From Bradyrhizobium diazoefficiens USDA 110 (GTDB taxonomy: Bacteria > Pseudomonadota > Alphaproteobacteria > Rhizobiales > Xanthobacteraceae), in the NCBI RefSeq assembly GCF_000011365.1, contig NC_004463.1, forward strand, positions 2,838,001 through 2,902,000: 64,000 bases of DNA, read 5' to 3'. Below are positions 20,869-30,989 of this stretch, piece after piece. The first letter of the stretch is position 1, and the number at the start of each line of letters is the position of its first letter. The notes beneath the pieces are model-generated. The model worked only from the letters and a program-made list of their open reading frames with translations, was not told where the DNA came from and ran no database searches. Position numbers and translations under genes: made by a program.

Positions 20869-22101
20869 TTAAGCCCGCTTCTCCACATTGGCGCTGCGGG
20901 CCGGCACGCCGAACTCCTTGCGGCAGACCTCGGCCAGCACAGCGACGCCCTCGCGGATCTGCTGATGCGTCGGGCTGGCAAAGCACAGCCTGAGGCGTGA
21001 GCTGGAATGGCTCTTGCTGGTGGACCATTCCGGCCCCGGATTGATCGAGACACCGGCGGCAAGCGCGGCCTGATAGAGCTTCAGCGTATCGACCTGGTCG
21101 GGCAGCTTCACCCACAGGAAGATGCCGCCCTTGGGCTCCTCGAACTCCGCCGCCGTTCCGAACTGCTCATTGAGGGCTTCCATCAGCGTATCGAGCTTGG
21201 TGCGCAGCGTCTTCGTCAGGGCCGGCACGTGGCTTGCGAAATGCGGCTTGCAATAGGCCGCCAGCACCATCTGCTCCAGCGCACCGGAGCCGGCATCCGT
21301 CTTCAGCGACAGCATCCGCGACATCACATCCCAGGGCGCGACGATGAAGCCGACGCGCAGCGCCGGCGCGATCGATTTCGAGAACGAACCGATGTGGATC
21401 ACGCCGCCGTTCGGGCTCATCGCATAAATCGCCGGCGGCCGCTGTCCCGACCAGACGAGATCGGCATAGCAGTCATCCTCGAAGATCGGTACCCCATACT
21501 CGGCCGCGAGCCGCACCAGCTCGGCGCGGCGGCTCTCCGGCATGATGCTGCCGGTCGGGTTCTGCACAGTCGGGATAGTGTAGATGTATTTTGGGCGGAT
21601 GCCGCGGCTCTTCAAGTCGGCCAGCGTCGTGGCCAGCACGTCCATGCGCATGCCGTCCGCATCGAGCGGAATGCCTGCTACGTTGACGCCGAGCCGTGCC
21701 AGACGGTTCAGCGAGCCCTGATAGCTGTCCTGCTCGAAGATCACGGTATCGCCGCGGGCGAGCAGCGTATTGTTGACGAGGTCGAGCGCCTGGAGCGAGC
21801 CCGAGACGATCAGGAGATCGTCGACCGTGCAGTTGATGCCGGCATCGCGCTTCAGTTTTGTTACGAGGAATTCGCGCAGCGGCAGGTAGCCTTGCGGCCC
21901 GTGCGCCAGACCGTAAGTGGCGAGCGATCGGCCCTCGCGTTGCAGGGCGAGGTTGGCCGCCTCGATCAGCTCATCCAGCGGCACCTGCTCGGAATCATTG
22001 TTGCCGCCGACAAAGCTGTATTTGGCAAGGCCCGTCCAGCGCGCGGAAGGGGCCGGCAGCCCTGCGGGAAACAGGGGCGCGAAATCGAAGCTGGACGTCA
22101 T
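20869..22101 (-). CDS. PLP-dependent aminotransferase (fold type I)
   Basis: A 410-residue class I/II aminotransferase without the GntR domain of MocR proteins. VSGSLQALDLVNNTLL, TIPTVQNPTGSIMP and FEDDCYADLVW are cofactor-pocket motifs, and Lys242 in GSFSKSIAPALRVGF forms the Schiff base. It resembles 2-aminoadipate / valine-pyruvate type aminotransferases. Substrate not predictable. Monocistronic between the DUF3124 gene and the convergent HTH gene. Confidence 0.9.
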   Translation of the reverse strand: MTSSFDFAPLFPAGLPAPSARWTGLAKYSFVGGNNDSEQVPLDELIEAANLALQREGRSLATYGLAHGPQGYLPLREFLVTKLKRDAGINCTVDDLLIVSGSLQALDLVNNTLLARGDTVIFEQDSYQGSLNRLARLGVNVAGIPLDADGMRMDVLATTLADLKSRGIRPKYIYTIPTVQNPTGSIMPESRRAELVRLAAEYGVPIFEDDCYADLVWSGQRPPAIYAMSPNGGVIHIGSFSKSIAPALRVGFIVAPWDVMSRMLSLKTDAGSGALEQMVLAAYCKPHFASHVPALTKTLRTKLDTLMEALNEQFGTAAEFEEPKGGIFLWVKLPDQVDTLKLYQAALAAGVSINPGPEWSTSKSHSSSRLRLCFASPTHQQIREGVAVLAEVCRKEFGVPARSANVEKRA

Positions 22102-22132
22102 GGGAGCGTTCCTCGTGTTGTTCTTGTTGAGC

Positions 22133-22151
22133 GGCCGGCTTTGCGCCGGCC
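22133..22151. terminator. Hairpin between DUF3124 and aminotransferase genes
   Basis: GGCCGGC / GCCGGCC with loop TTTGC, 39 bp beyond the DUF3124 stop. No U-run, so a weak or Rho-assisted terminator at best. Confidence 0.4.
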
Positions 22152-22171
22152 TGCCTTACGTCTTGTTGGCC

Positions 22172-22221
22172 GTCCGGGTCGGACGGCTTCTACTTCTTTG
22201 TGGCAGTCCGGGTCGGACGGC
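22172..22221. repeat. 16-bp direct repeat at a gene end
   Basis: GTCCGGGTCGGACGGC occurs at 22172-22187 and 22206-22221, spanning the end of the DUF3124 gene. Each copy carries GTCCG / CGGAC, itself a small palindrome. Confidence 0.6.
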
Positions 22222-22717
22222 CCTGGCTGATGAAAGCGTAATGCGCATTGGCGACGCCGCCAACCATCAAGGCCTCGACCACCGGCTCGGCGATATCGCC
22301 CGTTGCGGCCCAGTCGACAATGAAATTGGCCCCGGTCCCGCCGCGCACGTCGTCGGTCGGAATGAAAATCGAGACGGTGGCGAGGGGCCTCAAGGCCACC
22401 GGCGCTTTCAGATAGCTCTCGACCTGCTTGCCTGCGGTGTCGAAATAGGCGATGCGCTTGACCACCAGCGGCTGGCTCTCGGAGGCGTTGTGAACGCTCA
22501 AGGTCACCGAGAAGTCGACGCGCAGCTTGCCCTGGCTCATCGCGACGCTGGAATAGGCCGGCACATAGAACCCGCCGGCGACGGCGAGCTCCTCTTTCGG
22601 CAGCACAGTGAGCGAATCGGCAAAGTTTTGTTCGATATTGACCTTGGATTGCGCCGCGGCCGGCAAGGCGAACGCGAACGGAGCTAGCACGGCTATCAGC
22701 CAGAGCACGATCCGCAT
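22190..22717 (-). CDS. DUF3124 exported protein
   Basis: A 175-residue protein with a signal peptide (MRIVLWLIAVLAPFAFALPA, cleavage after AAA). The mature domain matches DUF3124: FYVPAYSSVAM, LSVHNASESQPLVVKRIAYF, VESYLKAPVALRPLATV and GGTGANFIVDW. The beta-sandwich family is periplasmic and of unknown function. The start is chosen at the signal peptide rather than 93 bp upstream. Divergent from the CPA2 antiporter gene with a 67-bp gap. Confidence 0.85.
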   Translation of the reverse strand: MRIVLWLIAVLAPFAFALPAAAQSKVNIEQNFADSLTVLPKEELAVAGGFYVPAYSSVAMSQGKLRVDFSVTLSVHNASESQPLVVKRIAYFDTAGKQVESYLKAPVALRPLATVSIFIPTDDVRGGTGANFIVDWAATGDIAEPVVEALMVGGVANAHYAFISQGRPTRTATKK

Positions 22718-22784
22718 GTGACGAATTGCTCGCTTGCCGCGGCGCAACCTGTCTCTAGGGTGCGGCAAAACGGACCAATTTGGC

Positions 22785-24515
22785 ATGCATGAGCTTATTC
22801 GCGACATCACTCTCTGTATCCTGTTTGCCTGGATGCTGGGCCTGCTCGCCCATTTCTCCCGGCAACCGCTGATCCTGGCCTACCTTATCGCCGGCTTCTG
22901 CATAGGTCCATTCGGCGCCGGCTGGGTCAAATCGCAGGAATCGATCAGCGTCATCTCCGAGCTTGGCCTGATCTTCATGCTGTTCATGATCGGGCTGGAG
23001 ATCGACCTGAAGAAGATCGTGCGGGCGGGAAAGGTGATCCTGTTTGCGGCGGGCGGCCAGCTGCCCGGCGGCTGCCTGCTCGGGGTCCTGTTTTTCGCCG
23101 GCATCGGCCTGTCGCTCGGCGGCGGGCATTTCGATGCGGTCTATCTCTGTATCGCCTGCGCGCTGTCGAGCACCGTCATCATCGTCAAGGTGCTCTACGA
23201 GAAGCGCGAGCTCGACACGCTGCCCGGCCGCATCACGCTCGGCGTGCTGGTGCTCCAGGACATCTTCGCCATCCTGTTCCTGGCGGTGCAGCCGAGTCTT
23301 GCCAATCTGCAAGTGAGCGTCATCCTGCTCTCGATCGGCCGCGTCGCGGTGCTGGTCGCCGCCGCGCTGCTGGTCAGCCGCTATGTGCTGCCGCGCCTGT
23401 TCCACCAGATCGCCCGCCGGCCCGAACTGATCCTGCTCGGCGCGCTCGCCTGGTGCTTCCTCGTGGCCGAGACCGCGGAGCGGCTGTCGCTGTCGCGCGA
23501 GATGGGCGCCCTGATCGCCGGCGTCTCGCTTTCGACCTTTCCCTATGCGCTCGACGTCACCGCCAAGGTCACCACGCTGCGCGACTTCTTCATCACGCTA
23601 TTCTTCGTCGCGCTCGGCATGACCATTCCCGTGCCCGGCCTCTCCGTGATCGGGCTTGCCTTGATGATCGCGGCGTTCACGGTGGTGAGCCGGCTCGTCA
23701 CGACCTTCACGCCGCTCTACCTGATGAAGCAGGGGCTGCGTGCCAGCCTGTTGCCGGCCCTGAACCTCGCGCAGATCTCCGAGTTCTCGCTGGTCGTGAT
23801 CCAGACCGGCGTCACCGACAACCACATCGCAGCCGAAACGGCGAACGCGGCCTCCTTCGCCTTCGTGGTGCTGGCCGTGCTCTCGACTTTCGTGATGACG
23901 CGCAGCGACGAGATCGCCCGCTGGGCGATCGGCCCGTTGAAGCGGATCGGCCTGCGCGATCTCGATCACGGCAACGGCCATGCCGAGGAGGGCCACGAGG
24001 GCGGCCATGGCGAGGCCCGCCGCATCGTCATCCTGGGCTTTTTCCGCGCGGCTAGCGCGCTGCTGGCCGAGATCGAACGGCAGGCGCCGGTGTTGCTCGA
24101 GCAGATCACGGTGGTCGATTTCAACCCCAATGTGTACCAGACCCTGCTTTCACGCGGTCTGCACGTGATCTATGGCGACATCAGCAGCGCGGACACGCTG
24201 CTCCATGCCGGCGTCGGCAAGTCCGAGATGATCATCCTCAGCGTGCCGGATGCGCTTCTCAAGGGCGCCAGCAACGAGAAGCTGGTCCGCCACGTCCGCA
24301 CCCTCAACCCGACCGCCATGATCGTGGCTACGGCCGATCTTTTGTCGGATGTCGGCGAGCTCTACGAGGCCGGTGCCAGTTACGTCACCGTGACCCGACT
24401 CAGCGACGCCCACGAGCTGTTTACCGTGATCGAGGCCGCCCAGGCCGGCCTGCTCGCGGATAAGCGCGCCGAGCTCGACCTGCGGCTCGGCGAGCGGAGA
24501 GAGGTGCTGCCCTGA
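22785..24515 (+). CDS. CPA2 family monovalent cation/proton antiporter
   Basis: A 576-residue inner-membrane protein: an N-terminal 12-helix Na+/H+ exchanger domain (YLIAGFCIGPFGAG, MFMIGLEIDLKKI, LQDIFAI) and, after a His/Glu-rich linker (HGNGHAEEGHEGGHGE), a cytoplasmic RCK/TrkA-N-like Rossmann domain (RIVILGFFRAASALLAEIE, VDFNPN, IYGDISS). This is the KefB/RosB architecture, moving K+ or Na+ against protons. The nucleotide motif GFFRAAS lacks the classical GxGxxG. The start MHELIRD fits the first helix. Confidence 0.9.
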   Translation: MHELIRDITLCILFAWMLGLLAHFSRQPLILAYLIAGFCIGPFGAGWVKSQESISVISELGLIFMLFMIGLEIDLKKIVRAGKVILFAAGGQLPGGCLLGVLFFAGIGLSLGGGHFDAVYLCIACALSSTVIIVKVLYEKRELDTLPGRITLGVLVLQDIFAILFLAVQPSLANLQVSVILLSIGRVAVLVAAALLVSRYVLPRLFHQIARRPELILLGALAWCFLVAETAERLSLSREMGALIAGVSLSTFPYALDVTAKVTTLRDFFITLFFVALGMTIPVPGLSVIGLALMIAAFTVVSRLVTTFTPLYLMKQGLRASLLPALNLAQISEFSLVVIQTGVTDNHIAAETANAASFAFVVLAVLSTFVMTRSDEIARWAIGPLKRIGLRDLDHGNGHAEEGHEGGHGEARRIVILGFFRAASALLAEIERQAPVLLEQITVVDFNPNVYQTLLSRGLHVIYGDISSADTLLHAGVGKSEMIILSVPDALLKGASNEKLVRHVRTLNPTAMIVATADLLSDVGELYEAGASYVTVTRLSDAHELFTVIEAAQAGLLADKRAELDLRLGERREVLP

Positions 24516-24691
24516 CGGCGTCCGGCCGTCTTCCTTCCGGGGTTTGTGCGCCTATATCCCTGGTATCTTCGGTGCAAGCCTGAGACCCGCCGCCCTGACG
24601 GCCATCTGGCATATGCGGTTGCGTCCAGGACACTAGCGCTTGGGGCCAAGTCCGGCTAAGCCTCCGGCCCATAACCGATAGAGATTGGGAA

Positions 24692-25768
24692 ATGCCCGAT
24701 ACCGTCCAGGAAGTCTTGCAGGCCTTTGCCAGGGGCGAGCTCGTCGTCGTCACCGACGATGAGGACCGCGAGGGCGAGGGCGATCTGATCGTCGCGGCCT
24801 CGCTCTGCACCGCCGAGAAGATGGCGTTCATCATCCGCCACACCTCCGGCATCGTCTGCGCGCCCGTGACCACGGAGGACGCGCGCCGCCTGCGGCTCGA
24901 TCCCATGGTCGCCCACAACGATTCCGCGCATACCACCGCGTTCACGGTCTCGATCGACTACAAGCCCGACGGCGGCACCGGCATCTCCGCCGAGGAGCGC
25001 GCCTCGTGCTGCCGCGCGCTGTCCAATCCCAATGTCGGCGCCAACGATTTCGCCCGGCCCGGCCACATCTTCCCGCTGATCGCCAAGGACGGCGGCGTGC
25101 TGCTGCGCTCCGGCCATACCGAGGCCGCCGTCGACCTCTGCAAGCTCTCCGGCCTGCCGCCGGTCGGCGTCATCAGTGAGCTGATGAACGACGACGGCAG
25201 CGTGATGAAGGGCGAGCAGGTCGCCCGCTTCGCCGCCCAGCACAAGCTCAAGCACGTCACCATCGCGGACATGATCGCCTACCGCCAGGTGCGCGAGAAG
25301 CTGATCGAGCGGGTCTCGACCTTCGTCACCGACAGCCCGATCGGCCCCTTGCAGGGCTATGCCTATCGTTCGCCGTTCGATTCCATCGCCCACGTCGCCT
25401 TCGTCTACAACGGCGTCGGCGACGGCAAGAACGTGCTGACGCGCTTCCACAAGCCGAACATCGTCAAGGACATCTTCACCGGGCACAAGCGCATGGCGGC
25501 CGTGCTCGAGCATTTCGAGAGGTCCGGCCGTGGCGTGCTGGTTTACTTGCGCGACGGCGCTGCCGGCGTGCCGGTGGCTCCGCTGCCCGACGAGACGTCG
25601 ACGGAGGCCGACCGCAACCGCCAGTGGCGAGAGATCGGCGTCGGCGCGCAGATCCTGCGCGATCTCGGCGTCACCTCGATCCGGCATCTCACCTCCTCGG
25701 TGCACGACTACAAGGGCCTGTCGGGCTTCGGCATCGAGATCGTCGCCAACGAGCTGCTCGAAATCTGA
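24692..25768 (+). CDS. ribB: 3,4-dihydroxy-2-butanone-4-phosphate synthase with degenerate GCH II half
   Basis: Residues 1-200 are a complete RibB domain: DDEDREGEGDLI, SGIVCAP, RPGHIFPL, SGHTEAAVDL and GVISELMNDDG hold the metal and substrate residues. It makes the four-carbon unit of riboflavin from ribulose 5-phosphate. Residues 205-358 are a GTP cyclohydrolase II-like domain (SPIGPLQGYAYRS, IGVGAQILRDLGV) that lacks all three zinc cysteines, reading FHKPNIVKDIFTGHKRM at that site, so it should not cleave GTP. Such RibBX proteins are known in alphaproteobacteria. The 176-bp upstream gap shows no FMN riboswitch consensus. Confidence 0.92.
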   Translation: MPDTVQEVLQAFARGELVVVTDDEDREGEGDLIVAASLCTAEKMAFIIRHTSGIVCAPVTTEDARRLRLDPMVAHNDSAHTTAFTVSIDYKPDGGTGISAEERASCCRALSNPNVGANDFARPGHIFPLIAKDGGVLLRSGHTEAAVDLCKLSGLPPVGVISELMNDDGSVMKGEQVARFAAQHKLKHVTIADMIAYRQVREKLIERVSTFVTDSPIGPLQGYAYRSPFDSIAHVAFVYNGVGDGKNVLTRFHKPNIVKDIFTGHKRMAAVLEHFERSGRGVLVYLRDGAAGVPVAPLPDETSTEADRNRQWREIGVGAQILRDLGVTSIRHLTSSVHDYKGLSGFGIEIVANELLEI

Positions 25769-25900
25769 CGACGTCGTTTCCGGGCGCGCGCCGTTGCGCG
25801 AGCCCGGAATGATCGAAACCAGGATGCAATTGAACTTGTTGCCGCGGCGCTTTACTTTGTCGGGCAATTGTTGACGGAACCAGACGCGAAAGGACGTTTC

Positions 25901-27115
<1,215 letters not shown>

Positions 27116-27149
27116 TCGCCACGTATTCCGTGGCCGTTGTTTTGCTCGG

Positions 27150-27280
27150 CTGTCATCGTCCGCCCTGTGCGCAATTGCGCACTAGAGCGGACGATCCAGT
27201 ATCCCGGAGACCTCGCCTTCGCCACGAACGCTACGGCGTACTGGATACCCCGCTTTCGCGGGGTATGACGGCGAGGGGTG
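27150..27280. repeat. Nested palindromic intergenic repeat
   Basis: Contains ATCGTCCGC / GCGGACGAT around GTGCGCAATTGCGCAC, then CCAGTA / TACTGG, then ATACCCCGC / GCGGGGTAT with loop TTTC. The nesting suggests a mobile REP-type element between gcdH and the MBL hydrolase gene. Confidence 0.7.
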
Positions 27281-27304
27281 GGGCAGCAGTGCACAGGAAG
27301 TCCC

Positions 27305-28228
27305 ATGTCCGACAACGACGACGTCCCGTTCAACCGCAACTTTCCACTCAAAGCCGGCGTCGTCGAGGAAGTCCGCCCCGGCGTGCGGCGCGTGCTCTGT
27401 AACAATCCGAGCCCGTTCACCTTCAGCGGTACGGTCAGCTACATCGTCGGCACGGGCAACGTCGCGATCATCGATCCCGGTCCTGATGATGCGGCGCATG
27501 CGACTGCGCTGCTCGATGCCGTGCGCGGCGAGACGGTGAGCCACATCTTCGTCACCCACACCCACCGCGACCATTCGCCGAACACGGCGCGGATCAAGCA
27601 GGCGACCGGCGCGCCTGTTTATGCCGAGGGCCCGCACCGCGCCTCGCGCCCGCGCTTCGAGAGCGAGAAGCACAATCCGGAATCCGGCGTCGATCGCGAT
27701 TTCGCGCCCGATATCAGGATCGCCCATGGCGACGTCGTCGAGGGCGCGGGCTGGCGCCTCGAGGCGGTGGCGACGCCGGGTCATACCGCCAACCATCTCG
27801 CCTTCGCCTGGCCCGAGCGAAAATTCAACTTCGTCGGTGACCACGTGATGGGCTGGTCGACCTCGATCGTTGCGCCGCCCGACGGGTCGATGATCGACTA
27901 CATGGAATCGCTCGATTGCTTGGCCGCCCGCGAGGAGGATCTCTATTTCTCAGGCCATGGCCCCGAGATACCGGATGGTCCGCGCTTCGTGCGTTTCCTG
28001 ATCCGCCACCGCAAGGCGCGCGAAGCCTCTATCCTGCATCGTCTCGCCAAGGGCGAGGCCGACATCCCGACCATGGTGCGTGCGATCTATATCGGCATCG
28101 ATCCACGGCTGACGACGGCCGCGGGCTATTCCGTGCTGGCGCATCTGGAAGATCTGGTCGCCCGCGGCGTGGTGGCGACGGATGGCGATCCCGTGATTGG
28201 CGGGACATACCGGATGGCGGGAGCCTAG
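27305..28228 (+). CDS. MBL-fold metallohydrolase (LACTB2-like)
   Basis: A 307-residue metallo-beta-lactamase fold protein with metal motif THTHRDHSPN, then TPGHTANHLAF, FVGDHVMGW and SGHGPEI carrying the other His/Asp ligands. A C-terminal winged-helix-like segment (RLAKGEADIPTMVRAIYIGI, then AHLEDLVARGVV) is as in LACTB2-type nucleases and hydrolases. Substrate unknown. AGGAAG precedes the ATG. Confidence 0.88.
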   Translation: MSDNDDVPFNRNFPLKAGVVEEVRPGVRRVLCNNPSPFTFSGTVSYIVGTGNVAIIDPGPDDAAHATALLDAVRGETVSHIFVTHTHRDHSPNTARIKQATGAPVYAEGPHRASRPRFESEKHNPESGVDRDFAPDIRIAHGDVVEGAGWRLEAVATPGHTANHLAFAWPERKFNFVGDHVMGWSTSIVAPPDGSMIDYMESLDCLAAREEDLYFSGHGPEIPDGPRFVRFLIRHRKAREASILHRLAKGEADIPTMVRAIYIGIDPRLTTAAGYSVLAHLEDLVARGVVATDGDPVIGGTYRMAGA

Positions 28229-28235
28229 CTCACCG

Positions 28236-29090
28236 TCACTTCTTCACCGTCTTCGCCGGTGCCTTCGGCGGCGTCACCGGGGTCTTCTTCACCGGCTTCA
28301 GCGCGTCCGCATCGGCGGCGGTGTTGAGATCGTCGATGAATTTTGTGACGCGGGCGGCGTTGCTGCCGAGGTCGCTCTCGAAATACCGCGAGGCGGAGCG
28401 GATATCGACGCGGGAATCGTCGCCGTCGGGCACGACCCTGATGGAAATGTCCTCGCGCAAACCCATGATCGGCGTGCGCGCCACCGCCTCGATGCGTCCG
28501 ATGCGGCGCGGCGGCTGCGGCGCGCGCTCGTCGATGACGAGCCATTTGCGCTTGTTGACGATCTGGAGTGCGATCGCATAGGCGCGGTCGACCGGGATCT
28601 CGAGCTCGATCGGCTCGATATCGGGATAGAAATGGCGCTGCTGCTCGGCCGAATAGAGGCCGGCATAAACCGCGGTATTGGCGCCTTCACCGGTGCGCAG
28701 GCGCGCCAGCGCGTCGAAGCGGGGCGGGTCGATCGGGTCGGTCGTGACGTCGTGGATCGCCGGCAGCTTGCGGTATTGCAGGCCGAGATAGGCCGGGTAG
28801 GCGAGGATCATGCCGTCGATCAGGAAGGCGAGCAGGATGCGCGCCATGCCGCGCGAGCCGTTCTGCCAGATCGCGGCGAAGCCGGCGAGGCCGAACAGGA
28901 TCGAGAGCGCGGCGATGGCGAGGCCGCCGAAGAAGGTGGCGAGCGCCGGCTTCGGCTCCAGGAAGCCGAACCGGACGACGAGGATCGACACCGCCACCGC
29001 CACCACCGCGAACACGGCCAGATTGCGCGCCCAGCTGGCGAGGCTGGACACGGGCTCCGACTGGTAGGGAGCGGAAAACCTGCGGGCCAT
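28236..29090 (-). CDS. DUF1499 membrane protein
   Basis: A 284-residue protein. Three hydrophobic segments lie within residues 15-110, then a soluble DUF1499 domain (about 120-260: PPRFDALARLRTGEGANT, IALQIVNKRKWLVID, RIEAVARTPIMGLREDISIR, SRYFESDLGSNAARV) and a Lys/Pro-rich tail. DUF1499 has unknown function. The ATG at MARRFSAP is preferred over one 93 bp upstream, whose extra residues look non-coding. Convergent with the MBL gene, 7 bp apart. Confidence 0.85.
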   Translation of the reverse strand: MARRFSAPYQSEPVSSLASWARNLAVFAVVAVAVSILVVRFGFLEPKPALATFFGGLAIAALSILFGLAGFAAIWQNGSRGMARILLAFLIDGMILAYPAYLGLQYRKLPAIHDVTTDPIDPPRFDALARLRTGEGANTAVYAGLYSAEQQRHFYPDIEPIELEIPVDRAYAIALQIVNKRKWLVIDERAPQPPRRIGRIEAVARTPIMGLREDISIRVVPDGDDSRVDIRSASRYFESDLGSNAARVTKFIDDLNTAADADALKPVKKTPVTPPKAPAKTVKK

Positions 29091-29205
29091 CGGGTGAGCT
29101 CTGCCGGGGTTTTGGAGGCGGTGCCGCGCCGATCTGGCGCGACGACAGGAGGCGTTGAGACCACGCCCCGGCGGCAAATTCAAGGGAGACCGGGTTGCTA
29201 CTGCC

Positions 29206-29287
29206 CGTCATTCCGGGGCGCCCGAAGGGCGACCCCGGAATCTCGAGATTCCGGGGTCGATGCCGTTGGCATCGCCCCGGAATGACG
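29206..29287. repeat. REP-like palindrome, CGTCATTCCGGGG family
   Basis: CGTCATTCCGGGGCG at one end and CGCCCCGGAATGACG at the other, with CGGAATCTCGAGATTCCG in the centre. Related copies are at 41008 and 49449. Confidence 0.85.
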
Positions 29288-29295
29288 CGTAAGTC

Positions 29296-30924
29296 CTACG
29301 CCGCCGCGTTCGGGAAGCGGTAATCCTTGAACTGGTCGCGCAGCGCGGTCTTCAGGATCTTGCCCGTGGCGGTGTGCGGGATGCCCTCGACGAAGGCGAC
29401 GTCGTCGGGCATCCACCATTTGGCGATCTTGCCGTCCATGTACTTCAGGATGTCCTCACGGCTGGCCTGCTGGCCCTGCTTGAGCTGCACGATCAGTAGC
29501 GGCCGCTCGTCCCATTTGGGGTGGAAGACGCCGATCACGGCGGCCTCCGCCACGGCCGGATGGCCGACCGCGAGGTTTTCGAGGTCGATCGAGGAGATCC
29601 ACTCGCCGCCGGACTTGATTACGTCCTTGGAGCGGTCGGTGATCCGCATGTAGCCGTCCTCGTCGATGGTCGAGACGTCGCCGGTGTCGAAGAAGCCGTC
29701 CTCGTCGAGGATGTTGGCATCGAGCCGATAATAGGCCTTGGCGACGGCGGGGCCGGAGACCTTGAGGCGGCCGAAAGTCTTGCCGTCCCAGGGCAGCTCC
29801 TTGCCGGCATCGTCGGTGATCTTCATCTCGACTGCGAAGGGCGCGTAGCCCTGCATCTGGAGCACATCGAGCCGCGCATCGCCGGTCGCGTTCTGGAACG
29901 GCGGCTTCAGCGCCGCGACGCTGCCGATCGGGCTCATCTCGGTCATGCCCCAGGCGTGGCGGACGTTCGAGCCCATGTCGAGGAAGGCCTTGATCATCGA
30001 GCGCGGCATCGCCGAGCCGCCGCAGATCACCATCTTCAGGTGCGGCAGCTTCAGATTGTTGGCGGTCATGTGCTGGAGCAGCATCAGCCACACCGTGGGC
30101 ACGCCGGCGGTGTGCGTCACCTTCTCGGTCGAGAGCAATTCATAGACCGAAGCGCCGTCGAGCTTGGCGCCGGGCATCACCAGCTTGGTGCCCTGCGAGG
30201 GCGCGGAGAAGGCGATACCCCAGCTGTTGGCGTGGAACAGGGGCACCACCGGCAGCATCGTCTCGGAGGCGCTGGTGCCGAGCGCATCGACGTTGTTCGC
30301 CATCAGCGCGTGCAGCACGTTGGAGCGATGCGAATACAGCACACCCTTCGGATCGCCGGTGGTGCCCGACGTGTAGCACATCGCCGCCGCCGTGTTCTCG
30401 TCAAAGTCCTTCCATTTGAATTTGCCGTCGGCCTGCGCAATCCAGTCCTCGTAGGCCACCGCATTCTTCAGCGTGGTCTCGGGCATATGCGCCTTGTCGG
30501 TCAGCACGACGTAGCGCTCCACGCTGGGCAGCTTGTCGGCGATCTTCTCCAGGATCGGAACGAAGGTGATGTCGGTCATCACGATGCGGTCCTGCGCATG
30601 GTTGATGATCCAGGCGATCTGCTCGGGGAAAAGGCGGGGATTGACGGTATGGCAGATGGCGCCGATCCCCATGATGCCGTACCACGCTTCGAGATGGCGC
30701 CAGGTGTTCCAGGCGATCGTTGCGACGCGGTCGCCGAGCTTGATGCCGTCGCGCTCCAGCATCTGCGAGACCTTGAGCGCCCGCTTGTGGATCTCGGCGT
30801 AGGTGGTGCGATGGATCGGTCCCTCGATCGATCGCGTGACGACCTCCTGCTTGCCATGAATCCTGGCGGCGTGTTCGATGATCCGGTGGCAGAGCAGGGG
30901 CCAGTCTTGCATCAAACCAAGCAT
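29296..30924 (-). CDS. Medium/long-chain acyl-CoA synthetase (ANL family)
   Basis: A 542-residue AMP-forming synthetase. The P-loop-like motif YTSGTTGDPKGVLYSH, then WGMTEMSPIG, YRLDANILDEDGFFDTGDVS, ITDRSKDVIKSGGEWIS and the catalytic Lys in HTATGKILKTALRDQF are all present. It joins a fatty or related acid to CoA. It lies near acyl-CoA dehydrogenase and hydratase genes, but in its own unit. Similar proteins are often annotated as FadD; exact substrate unknown. Confidence 0.92.
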   Translation of the reverse strand: MLGLMQDWPLLCHRIIEHAARIHGKQEVVTRSIEGPIHRTTYAEIHKRALKVSQMLERDGIKLGDRVATIAWNTWRHLEAWYGIMGIGAICHTVNPRLFPEQIAWIINHAQDRIVMTDITFVPILEKIADKLPSVERYVVLTDKAHMPETTLKNAVAYEDWIAQADGKFKWKDFDENTAAAMCYTSGTTGDPKGVLYSHRSNVLHALMANNVDALGTSASETMLPVVPLFHANSWGIAFSAPSQGTKLVMPGAKLDGASVYELLSTEKVTHTAGVPTVWLMLLQHMTANNLKLPHLKMVICGGSAMPRSMIKAFLDMGSNVRHAWGMTEMSPIGSVAALKPPFQNATGDARLDVLQMQGYAPFAVEMKITDDAGKELPWDGKTFGRLKVSGPAVAKAYYRLDANILDEDGFFDTGDVSTIDEDGYMRITDRSKDVIKSGGEWISSIDLENLAVGHPAVAEAAVIGVFHPKWDERPLLIVQLKQGQQASREDILKYMDGKIAKWWMPDDVAFVEGIPHTATGKILKTALRDQFKDYRFPNAAA

Positions 30925-30989
30925 TCCGACGTTCCTCCGAGAAGTCGCTGGACGCGTTATCGCTCTCAGCGTTGGGCCAAAGAATTGTC

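Noticed and set aside
24516..24691. FMN riboswitch upstream of ribB
   Set aside because: The conserved FMN-aptamer segments could not be found in the 176-bp gap; only generic GC-rich sequence is there.
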